Below are positions 22,880 to 34,845 of a DNA stretch of 64,000 bases, in pieces. Source of the DNA: Madurella fahalii (Eukaryota > Ascomycota > Sordariomycetes > Sordariales); contig CM056879.1 of the NCBI GenBank assembly GCA_029876055.1, positions 372,001 to 436,000 of the forward strand, written 5' to 3'. Numbering within the stretch: position 1 is the stretch's first letter; every line of letters starts with the position of its first letter. The position numbers and the translations under genes are program-made. The notes below the pieces were generated by a model that saw nothing but the letters and a program-made list of their open reading frames with translations, ran no database searches and was not told the DNA's origin.

Positions 22880-25800
22880 CGTTACCTATATCCGACTCTA
22901 CTATCTACTGATTGTATTCTGAGGGCTACCCTGTCTACTTGACTAAATAATGCTACTCTTCTTTAAAACGTCTTTTATCCCGAATCTCTTCGACTTCCTA
23001 TTCTTTATTATCCTCTAATTCTGGTAGAGGCATCCGGAGCGAATCGTCCTCTTTTCGACCGTACTAGGGTTCTAACAACGATATAGGAAATATATTGTAT
23101 AAACGATTATACTTCTCTGGCAAAGCTAAACGGTAGGCTAATGATCTAACCCGGTTTAGAATATAAAACAGGCCGATGAATTTCGGCGTCAACTTCTTAG
23201 GTGTCTTAAACTTCAAATTCCAGGTAGATAGTAAAACAAAACCTCCTCTTCTAAACTCCTTTTCTATATGATTTTCGTTATAATATCGCTTTTAGGTCGC
23301 TACTGCTTCCAACCAATTCTGCTCTAGCCGTTTTCTTAATTCAGTAAGTTTTTCTACTCTTTCGATTGCAGTAGGTACCCTCTTCCCAATAGTATCACCC
23401 TCGATACAATAGGAAATCGGGGGTTGATAGCCTATAAGTACTTCAAATGGACTTATCTTAATTGTCGTATTAATAACGTTGTTGATAACGAATTCTACTT
23501 CGGGAAGAAGGTTCGCCTAGATAACCGGGTTCTCGTATATAAAATAACGAAGGTATTGAATAAGTATTTGGTTTACTCGTTCTGTCTATCTATCGGTTTA
23601 CGGGTAAAAAGCGGTTAAAAGGCGCCAGTGTACTTTCTGAAGGTAATATAGATCGCTCTAGAATTGTAATGTAAAGACGGACCTACGGTCGCTGATATAA
23701 CCATCAACGACGCTATACTTGAGCTCGATTTCTCTATGGACTAGCTTAGCCAACTCTTGGCTAGTAATGGTAGTAGAAACGGGGAAGAATCGGTTTATCT
23801 TCGTATACCGGTCTATGATCACTAAAATAGCGTCCTTCTCGGAGCCGTCTGGAGTGCGGATCGCGGGAAAACCTACGATAAAATCTATAGTAACCTCACT
23901 CCAGGGTTATATAGGAATCGGCAACGACTCGAGGGACCCATATAGCTTATACCGTTGTACCTTATTGACTTAGTAAACGTAGTAGGTTCTGCAGTAATCC
24001 TTTATATTTCGGCTTATACTATACCAGAAGAACTTCCATTATAGTAATTCGAGAGTTTTCTTAATGCCAAAATAGCCTGCTATCGAATTATTATAAAATA
24101 AACGGAGTAACTCCTGCTTAACGGCCTCTTTAGTTAAGACGAATAATCGTCCTTAGTACCGTAATTCCCGCTGATTTTCTAATACCCATTTAGATAATAC
24201 CTTCGGGCTTTATACAGGATTTATGAGCTTTTCCTTAATTTTCAGAGTCACCGGATCTATAGCTTGTAGCTCTAGGATCATTTCCGTCATTGATTTCGAC
24301 GGGTCTACAGTATAAATCGCTTCTAATCGGGTGTATTCTCTCGTGCACCGACAAATAACAATTTGTTCTTGCCCTAGCTATCCGGCTTCTTCTCGGTCCC
24401 GAGGTTCCTATAAGCGAACCTTCAACGATCCGATAGTGACTTCTAGAGGATAACCCATTCCTTCGGGTTCCTAACTGGCTAATTTGCTAGGGTCTTGTAT
24501 ATAGGCGACTTCGCTATCTTCTAGTACGTAATAGGTATCTTTATCCTTCCCTATGGTCTCTCTTTCGACCTGATAACTAGTAGATTTACCAGGGTTTTGT
24601 ATGTAAGCTTCTTTGCTCTCTTCTATATAACAGACAGTTTTATCTCTTTCCGTGATCAGTACCTTAATCCGGTTTGCCCGAGCAATTTTGTTCTCTATTA
24701 TAGGCATCTATTTAAGCCTGTCTGGGCTTTCTTGGTCCTTGTAATCGGGTCTTCTCGAGGGCCTATTGGCCGAGTTTCGCTTTCTAGGCTGGTACCTAAT
24801 AGTAAAGTCAAATCCTGATAAATATATATACTACCTAGCTTAACAGCTACTCAATCGGTTCTGCTTTATAAATCCCTATAAGTTATTGTAGTCCGAAAAC
24901 ACAGTAACTTCGTACTGACTCTCTTCGATATAGTGCCTCCAATACTTAAAAGCCTCTACAATTGCTATCATTTCTTGGTCCGGTATATCGTAGTCCTTAG
25001 GGTACCTAGAGAACTTAGCCGACTAGAACGCAACTAGATGTTTTCGGCTACCTTTCGGTATCTAAGACAAGACGGCTCCTATTGCGAAGTCAGAGGCATC
25101 GGTCTCGATAATAATAGGGAGATCGGGATTAAAGTGGTATAGGACTGGCGCCTCGCTAAAGGTATTCTTGAGTCGGGCAAAAGCCATACGCTTATCGCCT
25201 TATAATCGAACATCTCCTAGTTTCCGTCCCTTTTATAGGCCTCTCAGCAGGTTAGTTAAAGGTAGGGCGATTTTGGTATAATCGCGAATAAAACGGTAAT
25301 AGAAGTTACAAAACTCTAAGAAGACTTGAATGTTATAGAATGATTGGGGTTCTAGCTACTCCTAGATTGTCTAAATTCGCGACGAATCTATAGCGATGCC
25401 CTTATGATCGAGGACGTAGCCGAGGAAATGAACTTTATTCTGGTAAAGAGAACACTTACTGGGGTTGTAATATAGTTACGCCTCTTATAACCGTCCTAGG
25501 ATATATCGGAGGTAGGTCGTATAGGTATCCCGGTTAGGGGAGAAGATTAAGATATTATCTAAATAATATATATAATAGTTATCTAGAAGTCCTCCTAACG
25601 CTATATAGATATAACTCTAGAAGGTTGCTAGAGCATTTATTAGGCCAAAAGGCATAATAAGATACTCAAATAACCTATATCGAGTTCGGAATGCAGTCTT
25701 CTATTCATCTCCTTCTCGGATGCGAATCCTGTAGTATACATCCTTAAGGTCAAGCTTAGAGAAGAATTTTGCTCTAGAGGCTCGATCTAGAATTTCCGAA

Positions 25801-26700
25801 ATCAGGGGCAGTGGGTAACGATTCTTAACTATAATATGGTTAAAGCTACGGTAATCTATATAAAGGCATAGAGTACTATCCTTTTTAGGCATAAAAAGAA
25901 TAGAGCTTGCTATAGAGCTCTAGGATAAGCGAATCCGACCTTTCGCTAGGTTTTCCTCTAAATATTCCCTAAGAATTGCAAGCTCCTTTTGTAATAAGGG
26001 ATAAATTGGTCTAACAGGGGGTATTGTATTGGAGAGTAAGTCAATAGTATGATTAGTGTTCTTATAAGAAAGTAAAATGCTTATACTATTAGGGTTTATA
26101 ATATCTACGAAATCTGCAATCTCAAGGGGGATTTCATCTAGTTTTCGAGGGGTTTTTTCTTCTTCCTCCTCCTCTAGGAAGAGTACCTCTAGTACGTCTA
26201 GGTATTAGATAAGGGAGTAGACTTTTATTTCTCTCTAGCATATCTTCTTAAATTTCTTAGGGCTTTCTATACGAACCTTATTCGTTTCTATTATAAACTA
26301 CTATGTATAGTCGTAGGGGAAAAGTAAAATCTTAAGTAAAGTCAGACTTGTTATTCTAGGAGGATAGGGGAATCGTCCGTAATAATAGGGTAATTGACGG
26401 CAGTGCAAGGTATAGATATCTTCTTAGTAACCCCTTGGTAGTCCGTTAATCCTAGAGGGACCTCGTAAATACCAAAAACCTCGGTAATATAGAAACCTAG
26501 ATACTGGATATAGGGCGATTCTATACTGACCTATCAGAGGTTATTCCGCTTTACGAATTCTATACTAACTATATTAATCTTGGCTCCGGTATCTAGATCA
26601 ACTGCAACAGGTTTAGGGGAATAACCTAATAGGGTTCTGATAATATGTATATAGGTTTCGGTAGGAACTCCTGTTTCTGAGGTACCGGTATAACCGGAGT
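22880..26700 (-). pseudogene. Pol polyprotein of G2, RIP-damaged
   Basis: The reverse-transcriptase core is visible at 25892-25701 (DSTLCLYIDYRSF, KNRYPLPLISEILDR, FFSKLDLKDVYYRIRI). RNase H and integrase follow toward 23000 with many stops, and a chromodomain-like tail occurs near 23010-22880. Same family order as G1. Confidence 0.75.
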
Positions 26701-27957
26701 TCACGCCCGCCGGTATCTGCCGTTTTCCCGGCGATTTCCGCGGAATTCCCTAGTTGGGAACCGGGTAACCCTGTTAACCGATATGCCCTTCTGAAGGCAA
26801 TTATTAGCGAAATAGGTATTGCTGCTGCAGATAAAACAGGTTAATGGATTTCTATAACTGTCCGTTAGATTCAACTAGTCGGAGTACAAGGGGGACGCCA
26901 TAGGGTGGTCGTCAGATTTAGTATATGGTGTCGGAAAGTAGGGGTTATACTGACGATTTCGATAAGACGACCCTCTTCGAGAGTAGGATAATAGTTGCCG
27001 ATTCGAAGATAAATAAAGAGTATAATAGGACGAACACTAGGGGGATTTCCGATGTCTTCGGTACTAGAATCCTAGCCAAATCTAGGTAGCTAGCTTAACT
27101 ATTTCTTCCCGAGTCTCTAGCTTATTATAGATGTATAAGTCGATATAGTTGATAATCGAGGGCGAAAGTTTGGTATAAAACGTCCGAGCACAGCTCTTAT
27201 TATCTTGCTATAGGAACTAGGCTTCAAGGGATTCCAGATATTAATAGAAATCTAAAGGGGACTAGTTCTCTTGCTATTTAGTATCGTTAAGCTACTTGGC
27301 GACCGTAGTCTCAGAATCAGCAAGGTCTCGAATACAATTCAATGTCCATTCCTTAAAGGCATTCCAGTCCTTTTCGACGGCTTGTCGCTCAGTTGTCGAG
27401 AGGTTGTTACAGTGACTATACTATTGGTTACGAGGCTTCTCTTCTATCTGGTCTAGGGCGAAAAGGATCTGATTCGTATCGGTCTTAAACCGCTTTAGGT
27501 CCCCTAGGAATGCTCAGTATAAATCTTAGAGCCATTCTAGGCAGCGTCGGTAGGAGACATTGTCAGGAAGTTGGATAAGGTTCTTTACTTTGATCGCTCT
27601 GACGTACTCCTAGTCGCTAGATTCCTTAGAGGGGGACCGGTATCATCTTCTTTTCGGGTAGGAGCCGCTAGGTGACATATCCAACTCATAGAGCAGCCGC
27701 TCTTCTCGCTCTCGTAACTGTTTCACTTCCTCGAGTCGCTGGATCCGAGAACGGAGCGATTCTAATAGGTTTTCGTAGCGTTTCAAAGGCGAAACCTGAG
27801 GGTCCGACAAGGTATAAGAGGGTATAGGCGGTCGACTAGCTGCTGTAGGTGACTTAGATCGATGCAGCGTCATAGGGTGAGTAGGGGATTGCCGCCCGTT
27901 TCCTTAGCTATCTTCTCCAGATCTAGGGGTTGTAGGAGTGCTCATCGTGTACGCCAT
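26700..27957 (-). pseudogene. Gag of G2
   Basis: The ATG at 27957 opens MAYTMSTPTTPRSGED. A better preserved stretch at 27873-27643 contains a predicted coiled coil (RYENLLESLRSRIQRLEEV). Near 26850-26790 a knuckle of the form C-x2-C-x4-Y-x4-C (CFICSSNTYFANNC) is seen, with tyrosine where histidine is expected, a CAC-to-TAC change. Confidence 0.7.
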
Positions 27958-27990
27958 CTCGGTCAACGGTGGAACGAGAAGGATCAGAAT

Positions 27991-28236
27991 TATAAGGAGT
28001 TGTTCACAGGTACGTTGAGAGAGTTGGGACACGATATACCAGTACCGATAAGTTAACGATTATGGGTAGAAGTCTTTACGAACAGCCTCCTTCTATTAAC
28101 AGAGACTGATCCTTACGGATCAGAGGTTCCCCCGCGTATGCAGCTGCAACGCAGAGTTCTTATCTACCAGGTAACGTGACATTATTGTGGGGTATTCGCC
28201 CGGTCGTCCTAATTCCGTCAAGAGGCTCTCGTTACA
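27991..28236 (-). repeat. 5' LTR of G2
   Basis: 246 bp. On the element strand it reads from TGTAACGAGAGCC to TCCTTATA. Gag begins about 34 bp after it. Confidence 0.85.
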
Positions 28237-29521
28237 ATATATATTGATATAAGCCCAGCTTTAGTCAATAATTTCGAGGCAATCTATAAAGGGAACTACT
28301 TAGGAATATAGTTACTTAATAAATGAATGTGCTATAGGAAGATAGAATACTTTATTATATAGAAAGGTCGTTTAGCAAACGAAAACTCTTAGGAGAAGGA
28401 ATCGACTATAAGCTATAAATAGAAGAGGGAGTATAAGGTGGCGATAAACGAGTCCTAAGTTTAAAATGAATAAGAAACGACTACTATAGAGGTAGTATAT
28501 CAATTTTTTTTTTATTATTTTAACAGATAGAAATTCTAAACAGTTATAGAAGAGTTCTATTATATCGGTTATCATAACTTCCCTCCTACTTTTCTATTAT
28601 CACTCGACAGTTCTAACCTATAAAACTCAACACTTAGATAAGAATACCATTCAGCTACTCTCTAACGCTTACTGCAATAGATGGTTCACTATAGTTAGGG
28701 GTAAGTCGTTTTAGAAGTACTTAGATCTAGCTAGACTTTTCAACTTAGGAGAGGATACGTAAATAGGAGAAAAGGAATAAGCGACAAGAATAGCAAATAG
28801 GCTACAAATTTTATAATATATATATGCTAGTGATAACATCTAAGACGTTATCTTTTTCTTCGAAAGAGAGGTAGATATTATATACAGGAAAAGCTCGTAC
28901 TATCTAGTCTAGGGAGTTGTCCATAATATATAAAAGGTCCCTTAAAGTAGGTACTTTCTAGGACCTAGATAGTCTTCAATTTAATCTTACTTTACTATAT
29001 ATCGACTATATAAATATTTATAAAGTACCTACTCCAGAGTTATATCTAGAGGTCAAATTATAAGGTAATAACCGAGAACTTCTTAGAAGAGAGTTAGTAG
29101 CTAAAGCATAGATTAATAAATAGCATTTCAGACTATTAAAAGGAAATTAAAGCCTAAATTATAATAAAGGTAATATTATCTAGCTAGGGCAGATATATAT
29201 TTAGTAGGTAAAGGGGATTGGATATAGAAATAGGAATACTTAACTAACTCTATATAGTTAGTCAATAAACTCTCAGTAGAGAGAACATTATCTATCTCCT
29301 TAACATTCCCATAGCACTATGTTACCAAAAAGATCATAATAACGTCCAGTAAAATTATTCTTAGAATAGAGCAATCTTCTCCTACTTCGATAACATTACC
29401 GAAGGATAAAAGCGAAGTAACGGTACTAGAATAATTATCAAGTTTATCCTAGATAATATTACACTCTATACCATATACGAGAAAGAGTTACTTAGTACCG
29501 CCGCTGTCTTAGAGAAGTCTA
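28237..29521. other. AT-rich RIP-damaged sequence, unidentified
   Basis: Low GC and stops in all frames. The first 150 bp keep a partly open plus-strand frame (ISPALVNNFEAIYKGNYLG, KGRLANENS) that could be older coding sequence into which G2 inserted. I cannot assign the remainder. Confidence 0.35.
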
Positions 29522-29612
29522 TGTCGCAAACTACCAACTACACCAAACATCCAAAAGGTGAGGAGCTCCACGATTGTTAGTCGTAGAATGCTAAATCTAC
29601 ATTTTATCTGAT
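29522..29612 (-). repeat. Detached arm of the 90-bp-TIR MITE
   Basis: About 91 bp match the terminal repeat of the MITE at 6771-7065, including the 8 bp present only in that element's left arm. No partner arm is found nearby, so this is a truncated copy. Confidence 0.75.
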
Positions 29613-29734
29613 AGTCTATATAGCTAGAGATTACCCTCCGCTATATCCATTCAGCTTTTAGAATCAACTCCTAAAGAAGTAACCTATAGGAGGCTAGTAC
29701 CTAAGCTAAGTATAATATAGCTGCCTAAATATAA

Positions 29735-29760
29735 ATTTATTTATTTATTTATTTCTTTCT
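29735..29760. repeat. (ATTT)n microsatellite
   Basis: Five or so tandem ATTT units (TTATTTATTTATTTATTTC) in AT-rich sequence. Confidence 0.7.
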
Positions 29761-29944
29761 ACACCACTTAACCTAAGATAGGGTGTGCTGGACCCTCTAC
29801 TGCTAAATACATAGGAAAACCATGCCACAACAGCCGAGTGAAAAACCTATATCGACAAGTAATAAGAAATAACAGTAATAGATGCCAGTTAATTGCAAAA
29901 GAAAGGAAGGCCTTATACAAGGCTCTGAAGACTTCTAGTCTTCA

Positions 29945-30240
29945 GCTTCAGATTCCTCTACTACCTTCTCCTCTTCCTCAGCCTCTTCCTCAGCCTCTTC
30001 GGCTTCTAATTCTAGTTGTCAGGCTAGGCTATACTCTATTAAATAGCTCGAATCTATTAGCTAACCCAAAACTCTCCTTAACAGCCTAAGGTTCCGGGAG
30101 CCACAACTCTATAATATAAGGCTAAGGTCCTGGTAAATTCGAATTTCTGTTCTTAGCCAAGCCCTAAACTTCGGTGGTATCGGGCACTACACAACAAGGT
30201 GCTCCACTATTTCTTGACCCTCTCTATAGCTACAGTAGGG
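29945..30240 (-). pseudogene. 3' end of a Tad-type LINE reverse-transcriptase ORF
   Basis: Minus-strand frame with the cysteine/histidine motif found after RNase H in fungal Tad1-like elements (YREGQEIVEHLVV-CP), then LRTEIRIYQDLSLIL, RNLRLLRRVLG and an acidic Glu-rich end (EEAEEEAEEEEK). Stops are present. Only this 5'-truncated tail remains, which is usual for LINE copies. Confidence 0.55.
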
Positions 30241-30241
30241 A

Positions 30242-30770
30242 GTGTCGGAAAGCACGGCACCTCTGAATTGTAGGGAAATTATTGGGGATAATATAACACC
30301 TAGGTCAAGGGTACGGTACCCGGGACAGGGCCGCAACGTCTGGAACAGAGCTTCGGCATCTGGAACAGAACTCTGGCACCCGAAATAAGGCTACAACGCC
30401 CGGAACAAGGCAACAACGCCCAGAACAGGGCTCTGGCACTTGGAATAGGGCGTTAGCACCCGGAATAGGGCACTGGCACCCGGAACAGGGTCCAGCATCT
30501 CTAAACGCACTATAATCTCACCTGTGGAGTGAAGGAATCTCGTATTCAAGGAGATCTTCAAAACTAGCTCCACAGTAAGCAGGTGATCTACAATAAGCCC
30601 CCTTTTCCAATGATCTCGAAGGTCGAAACAGCCGACAAGATCAAATCTATAATAACTACGACTTTCCCTCACTTAGATAGAATCAATAATTAAGTACTTT
30701 GAAGTCTTTTCTTCACCTTCCTTCTTTTCTATCATCCACTGTGTGCCTTACCTTGTGCACAACTATACTT
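30242..30770. repeat. Diverged family-1-like terminus with a tandem array
   Basis: It begins TGTCGGAAAGCACGGCACC, the family-1 LTR start, but then differs. From about 30315 to 30505 an imperfect array of about 21-22-bp units is repeated around nine times (variants of GGCACCCGGAATAGGGC and CTGGCAC). It may end at CTTCAACA near 30776. No target duplication is seen. Confidence 0.5.
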
Positions 30771-30929
30771 CAACAGATCAATAGCTGGTATTTACCCTTC
30801 GTACGAGATGCTATATAGAAATCGAAGTGTGAAATCTAATCCATGCCTTTCTCATTGGTAGTCTAACTATTATCGGTTATTGCAATACATTAGTTGGCTG
30901 GAAAGTTGCATTCTCGATATCAATTGACG

Positions 30930-31410
30930 AGGTGATATTATCTAGCTAAGATAATGAATAGTGGGATAGCCCAGCCCAAGGTATTTACTCCTTAGATGAC
31001 TATAGCCTACTCTCGATTACTAGACTAGGCCTGTTTAGCCCTACTACGGCTATCAGAGGTAGTAACTACTATAGTAGGGATAATAATGCCTATTATAAAA
31101 CTAGTCTCGTCGAAATTATATAGATCTTCGTCAAGGATACCTTATTTAGCCTTAGTGTTATATATAAATATGAACTACTTGCAAATAACCTTTAGATCTT
31201 CGCATTTAGCCCTCTAATAGTCGTATTTACATATAAAATAGATCTGAAGTTCTAGCTAACACTTAACGAAGTTGTAAACCTAGCGTTTACTGACAGGGAG
31301 CGCGTTGCATTCGCGCAGCAATCGATTGGCCATATCTTCCACGTACGAAAGCCGTGGATGAAATGTACGCGTATATAGCTCAATTACCCATACCACCGCC
31401 CCACTTATCT
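30930..31410 (-). pseudogene. pogo-type transposase fragment C
   Basis: The minus strand reads through the middle of a DDE_1 transposase with stops: DEDLYNFDETSFIIGI (first catalytic Asp), TIVVTTSDSRSRAKQA, then GVNTLGWAIPLFII. Upstream, at 31290-31400, is the CENP-B-like N-terminal part. A hairpin-like inverted repeat (CCACTTATCTG and CAGATAAGTGG) at about 31410-31455 probably marks its terminus. RIP has made stops at expected Gln and Trp codons. Confidence 0.65.
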
Positions 31411-31455
31411 GCTTAGTCCTAGGCAGCTACCACAGATAAGTGGTGCTCTCGAGCG

Positions 31456-31637
31456 TAACGGCCACAATACCACAACAGCCACTTTGACTCCCCCCCTGAT
31501 ATTAGACCCTCTTCAACCACTTAGTTACACCACTTTGATTAATAACTTCTACTGGATCAAGCCTTCCAGATAGCCTCCATTCGCATGCAACCTTTGCAGC
31601 TTCTTTGAAGATCTTTTTGAAGGTGTTACACGCTGTA
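31456..31637. other. Short spacer with coding-like remnant
   Basis: The minus strand contains IFKEAAKVACEWRLSG and VTKWLKRV in one frame, resembling coding sequence, but I cannot place it. Confidence 0.25.
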
Positions 31638-32087
31638 AAGGGGTTGTTCTAAGAATACGTTGAAGTGGGGGATAGTGCACTGGCCGGATAGCACTCTAAG
31701 ACAACTCTAGGACTTCGGGTCCAGCGGTGTAGGTCCGGGGTATCGGATTCCCGGCTCTCCGGGCTGGATCAGGTGATCAGACTGAGAACCCACTTTTTTT
31801 CTGTATTTAACACTGTCCTGACTGTCGACCTCGACAGTCAAGGACAATCAAGATCAACAGTTCAACCAATTCTTTCTTTCGATTTGCTTGCTCCATTGGG
31901 AGCTATCTTTGCAGCCTCCCTCTAATTAGAGGGAGTCCTGCCTGTCTTTGTTGCTACTTTGGTCCAAGCCACGTTGCTGGGAATCCTGGTTTGTTGTCGG
32001 GTTTCTCAGTTGTTGTCCCTCTCCTTGTTTTGTTATCTTGTTGTTTTGTTGATGGAGTGGATGTGTGTTTTCCGCTCCATTTCAATA
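31638..32087 (+). repeat. LTR-like insertion in pogo fragment D
   Basis: It starts TGTAAAGGGGTTGTTC, the same start as the plus-strand reading of the G1 LTR, but the body differs and matches the inverted copy at 10701-11131. It interrupts the transposase frame of fragment D. The right end, near CCATTTCA, is not certain. Confidence 0.5.
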
Positions 32088-32099
32088 ATACGCCAGGTA

Positions 32100-32800
32100 A
32101 GTAGAAGGTTACACTCTTGGTACCAGTTGCTAAGGTGGTATTACGTAGCCAAGATAATGAATAACGGGATCGCCCAGCTAAGGGCATTGACGCCCTGGAT
32201 TACCGTTACCTACTCGCAGTTGCTAGGCTGGGCTAGCTTTGCCTTACCACAGCCATTAGAGGTCGTAACAACTATACCTACGAAGATAATGTCCATTATA
32301 AACCCAACCTCGTCGACGTTATAGACATCGTCGTCTAGGATACTGTACTTGGCCTTGGTATTCCATATAAGTGTAAACTATACACCAATAACCTTTAGAT
32401 CCTCGTACTTAGCCCTCTGGTAATCGTACTAACATGTCTATCGTGTCCGGAGCTCTGGCTAGCGTTTGATAAAGTTGTAGGCCTAGAGCTTACTGACAGG
32501 GGGCGTGTCGTATACGTATAATAGTTGGTTAGCTATATCTTCTATACCACGTAGTCTTAGGGGGAAAGCTTGCGTATGTAGCTCAATAATGTATTGAACA
32601 ATAGCCTCCTCTTCGGAATTTGTGAGCTGCCGTGACTTGGGTATAGTATCGCGTTGTGAAGGATAGTTGGCGCGTCGGTCACGGAGAGTTGAAGGTGCAA
32701 TGTTATAGAGCCTGGCTACGGCCTCAAGCCTTAGTTTCTTGTTTTTTTGAAGAGCTTCAAGGGCCAAGATTACTCTAGCTTCTTTTGAAGGAGAAGGCAT
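32100..32800 (-). pseudogene. pogo-type transposase fragment D
   Basis: The ATG at 32800 opens MPSPSKEARVILALEALQK, a Psq-type helix-turn-helix start like those of pogo A and B. The frame continues through the CENP-B-like region (SQRDTIPKSRQL, IVQYIIELH, RGIEDIANQLL) and into the DDE_1 domain (DDDVYNVDE, GVNALSWAIPLF). The sequence then meets the LTR-like insertion. The 3' half is missing. Confidence 0.7.
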
Positions 32801-32927
32801 ATTAAATTGTAGAGAAAATTGATGTTAAGTGGAAAGACAACACGTCGCGGTGGAAAGTCCATGCTCCACTTATACCCACAGGCCGCTTATAATATATGTT
32901 ATTACTTTAAAAAACAATTTAGAGATA

Positions 32928-33445
32928 ACCTACCCTAGAGAGACCTACTCTAGAGAGACCTACCCTAGAGACACCTACCCTAGAGTTTGACCTACTCTAG
33001 AGAGACCTGTCGGAAACACGGCACCTCTGAATCTTGGGAAATGACAGTTGAGGTTTTTATGTGTCTTGTCTTGATTGTGTTGGTTGTCCCTCTTATGTTG
33101 TTGTCCTCTGTCCGTCTATCTTTGCTGGAGAGTTTGCTCCTTTTATAGACGAGATACGCGTACAGGATGACGTTCGTACCGTGGCGCAGTTAGCTGCCAG
33201 TCTTCCTTAGCTCAATAGAGTACATGGGCTTGGCTCCCACACTAGATCCTGTGATCCTGATCCTTTGGCACATGATCCTTTTGACAAGACCTACTCTAGA
33301 GAGACCTACCCTAGAGAGATCTACCCTAGAGACACCTACCCTAGAGTTTGACCTACCCTAGAGACACCTACCCTAGAGTTTGACCTACTCTAGAGACACC
33401 TACCTTAGAGTTTGACCTACCCTAGAGAACAACCTACCCTAGTGG
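32928..33445. repeat. Minisatellite of about 16-18 bp units, split by a solo LTR
   Basis: Repeats built on GACCTACCCTAGAGA with alternating extensions (GACA, GTTT) fill both sides of the LTR at 33008-33286. The array sits at the border between the AT-rich block and the GC-richer island. Confidence 0.85.
33008..33286 (+). repeat. Solo LTR, family 1, TSD AGACC
   Basis: 279 bp from TGTCGGAAAC to CCTTTTGACA with AGACC at 33003-33007 and 33287-33291. Inserted in the minisatellite. Very little mutation relative to the other copies. Confidence 0.85.
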
Positions 33446-33511
33446 ACATACGGCCACCGCCCCACCAAACGTCCAACCGAGGCAGACGATGGCTACGGCG
33501 ATGCCCCTAGG

Positions 33512-34057
33512 ATGGATTTCTACCGGCCTGGGTCTTCCCGAGATCTAAGTCGGTGCTCCCGCGAATCTATAGCCCCGTCGTGGAAACCGCCCGTCCCCAA
33601 ATATCAACAAGGGCGACAGCATCACTCTGGGCTCTTTGTCGACCCTCGAGCCTTGACACTCGTCTTCAAACATGCTGTCTCTACGAGCAGTAATGGACTA
33701 TCTCCGTTAACGGACTCTACCCAGAGAAATCCCCAGGGTCCTATCTCATACAAGAAGACTGATGCAATGCCTTCGCCGCTTCCATCCAGTCCCTCCATAC
33801 CCGTATCATCTATTCCTCCCAGGCTGGTGAGCGCCGAAGTTTCCCTGCCATCTCTGGGTTCTCCAACAAGTCCGGTTCTGAACCTCCCGTTTGCACGGGA
33901 CAAGCGGATAGAACAGCTGCGACCACAGCCACAACCCCCGCCGCGGCCACCTGACCTGCGGCAACAGCAAGGGCAGGCTACGGGAGAAAAGAGTCCCAAG
34001 AGGAAACAGCCGAGTACTCTATCTTGGAGCTTCGAACCACTGCCAATATTCACGTAA
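33512..34057 (+). CDS. Hypothetical Pro/Ser-rich protein (181 aa), doubtful
   Basis: An uninterrupted plus-strand frame in GC-rich sequence, rich in Pro, Ser, Gln and Arg (segments MPSPLPSSPSIPVSSIPP and RPQPQPPPRPPDLRQQ). No domain is recognisable. The codon pattern is less AT-shifted than in neighbouring repeats. A minus-strand frame of 213 codons overlaps it almost fully, so the coding strand is not settled. It may be an exon or remnant of a larger gene: similar low-level coding signal continues in other frames to about 34750. Confidence 0.35.
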   Translation: MDFYRPGSSRDLSRCSRESIAPSWKPPVPKYQQGRQHHSGLFVDPRALTLVFKHAVSTSSNGLSPLTDSTQRNPQGPISYKKTDAMPSPLPSSPSIPVSSIPPRLVSAEVSLPSLGSPTSPVLNLPFARDKRIEQLRPQPQPPPRPPDLRQQQGQATGEKSPKRKQPSTLSWSFEPLPIFT

Positions 34058-34845
34058 CGAAACAAAGACGGGTTCCTAGCACGCCATCCCGGAGGTACTT
34101 GGTTACGGTTACTCTTTCTTACTATCCGTACGCGAGCTAATGGGACAGATAGAGATAATCGATTGCAGCATGTTATTCTTAGAGCATACCTTGCTAAGGA
34201 GAAATTCGAGATTGAACCGGAAAGGGGCAGAAAGCGGATGTTGTTCGGTGAGATGGGGTACAAAACGACTTCCGCGTCTCCAGCTCCGCCTAGAGAAGGG
34301 GGCGGGAAGCGAGGTTGTTCGGTGAGACGGGCTTTTCGTTAGAGCAATGGAACGACGGAATGTGAAGAAGCTTTATACTCGTCTGATTATTGTTCATTGA
34401 ATTTATCCCTGCTGGCCTCTTTTTCTTTCCTCCTTGGACAGCGGCTATGATTCTACACAACCCTCATCTAGCTACTAACAGCCTTCGCCACCCGCCCGCC
34501 CCCAACCTAAAAAACAGCTCCATACCTAAAAGCAGGCCCATAGTAAGTATACGGAGGGGAAATGGAAGGTAAGTTATCCCGGTGGAGCGATCTACGTCCA
34601 GATATTCAAGAGCTAGAGTATTCGAGACAGCTGCGCTGGAAGACCAAGGGAGCCGTCTGTTGCGGGAGCTCCGCGCCTATTAACTCTACCCTTGATTATT
34701 CTCCTGCGGGCCACTACCACGTGCTGGGCCGGACTAACTACTTCACGCGGTATTACAGTAAGCACGATATGAAGTTGCATAGTGTAGGCTGAGGGGAATA
34801 TCATTCTGCTACCACCCCTGTTCGTGCAACGTCCTCTCCAGTCTT
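34058..34845. other. Degraded coding-like sequence
   Basis: Short overlapping frames with stops. No motif recognised on either strand. Confidence 0.3.

Larger units (their letters stand above)
21152..28236 (-). mobile_element. Gypsy chromovirus G2, complete but RIP-inactivated
   Basis: LTRs of 246 bp at 21152-21397 and 27991-28236, with ATATA on both sides (21147-21151 and 28237-28241). The layout is the same as G1: gag and pol on the minus strand, and a plus-strand antisense gene between pol and the 3' LTR. LTR and protein sequences are clearly related to G1 but well diverged, so it is a sister family. Terminal bases are mutated in places (TATAAGG for TGTAAGG at 27991; GTTATA for GTTACA at 21397), again G-to-A or C-to-T. 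Confidence 0.9.

Noticed and set aside
30315..30505. Possible CRISPR-like array
   Set aside because: Units are adjacent and degenerate without spacers, in a eukaryotic repeat context. It is a minisatellite.
33622..34263. 213-codon minus-strand ORF
   Set aside because: Complements the Pro/Ser-rich plus-strand frame. Composition looks like a shadow (Cys/Arg/Gly runs), and no domain is visible.
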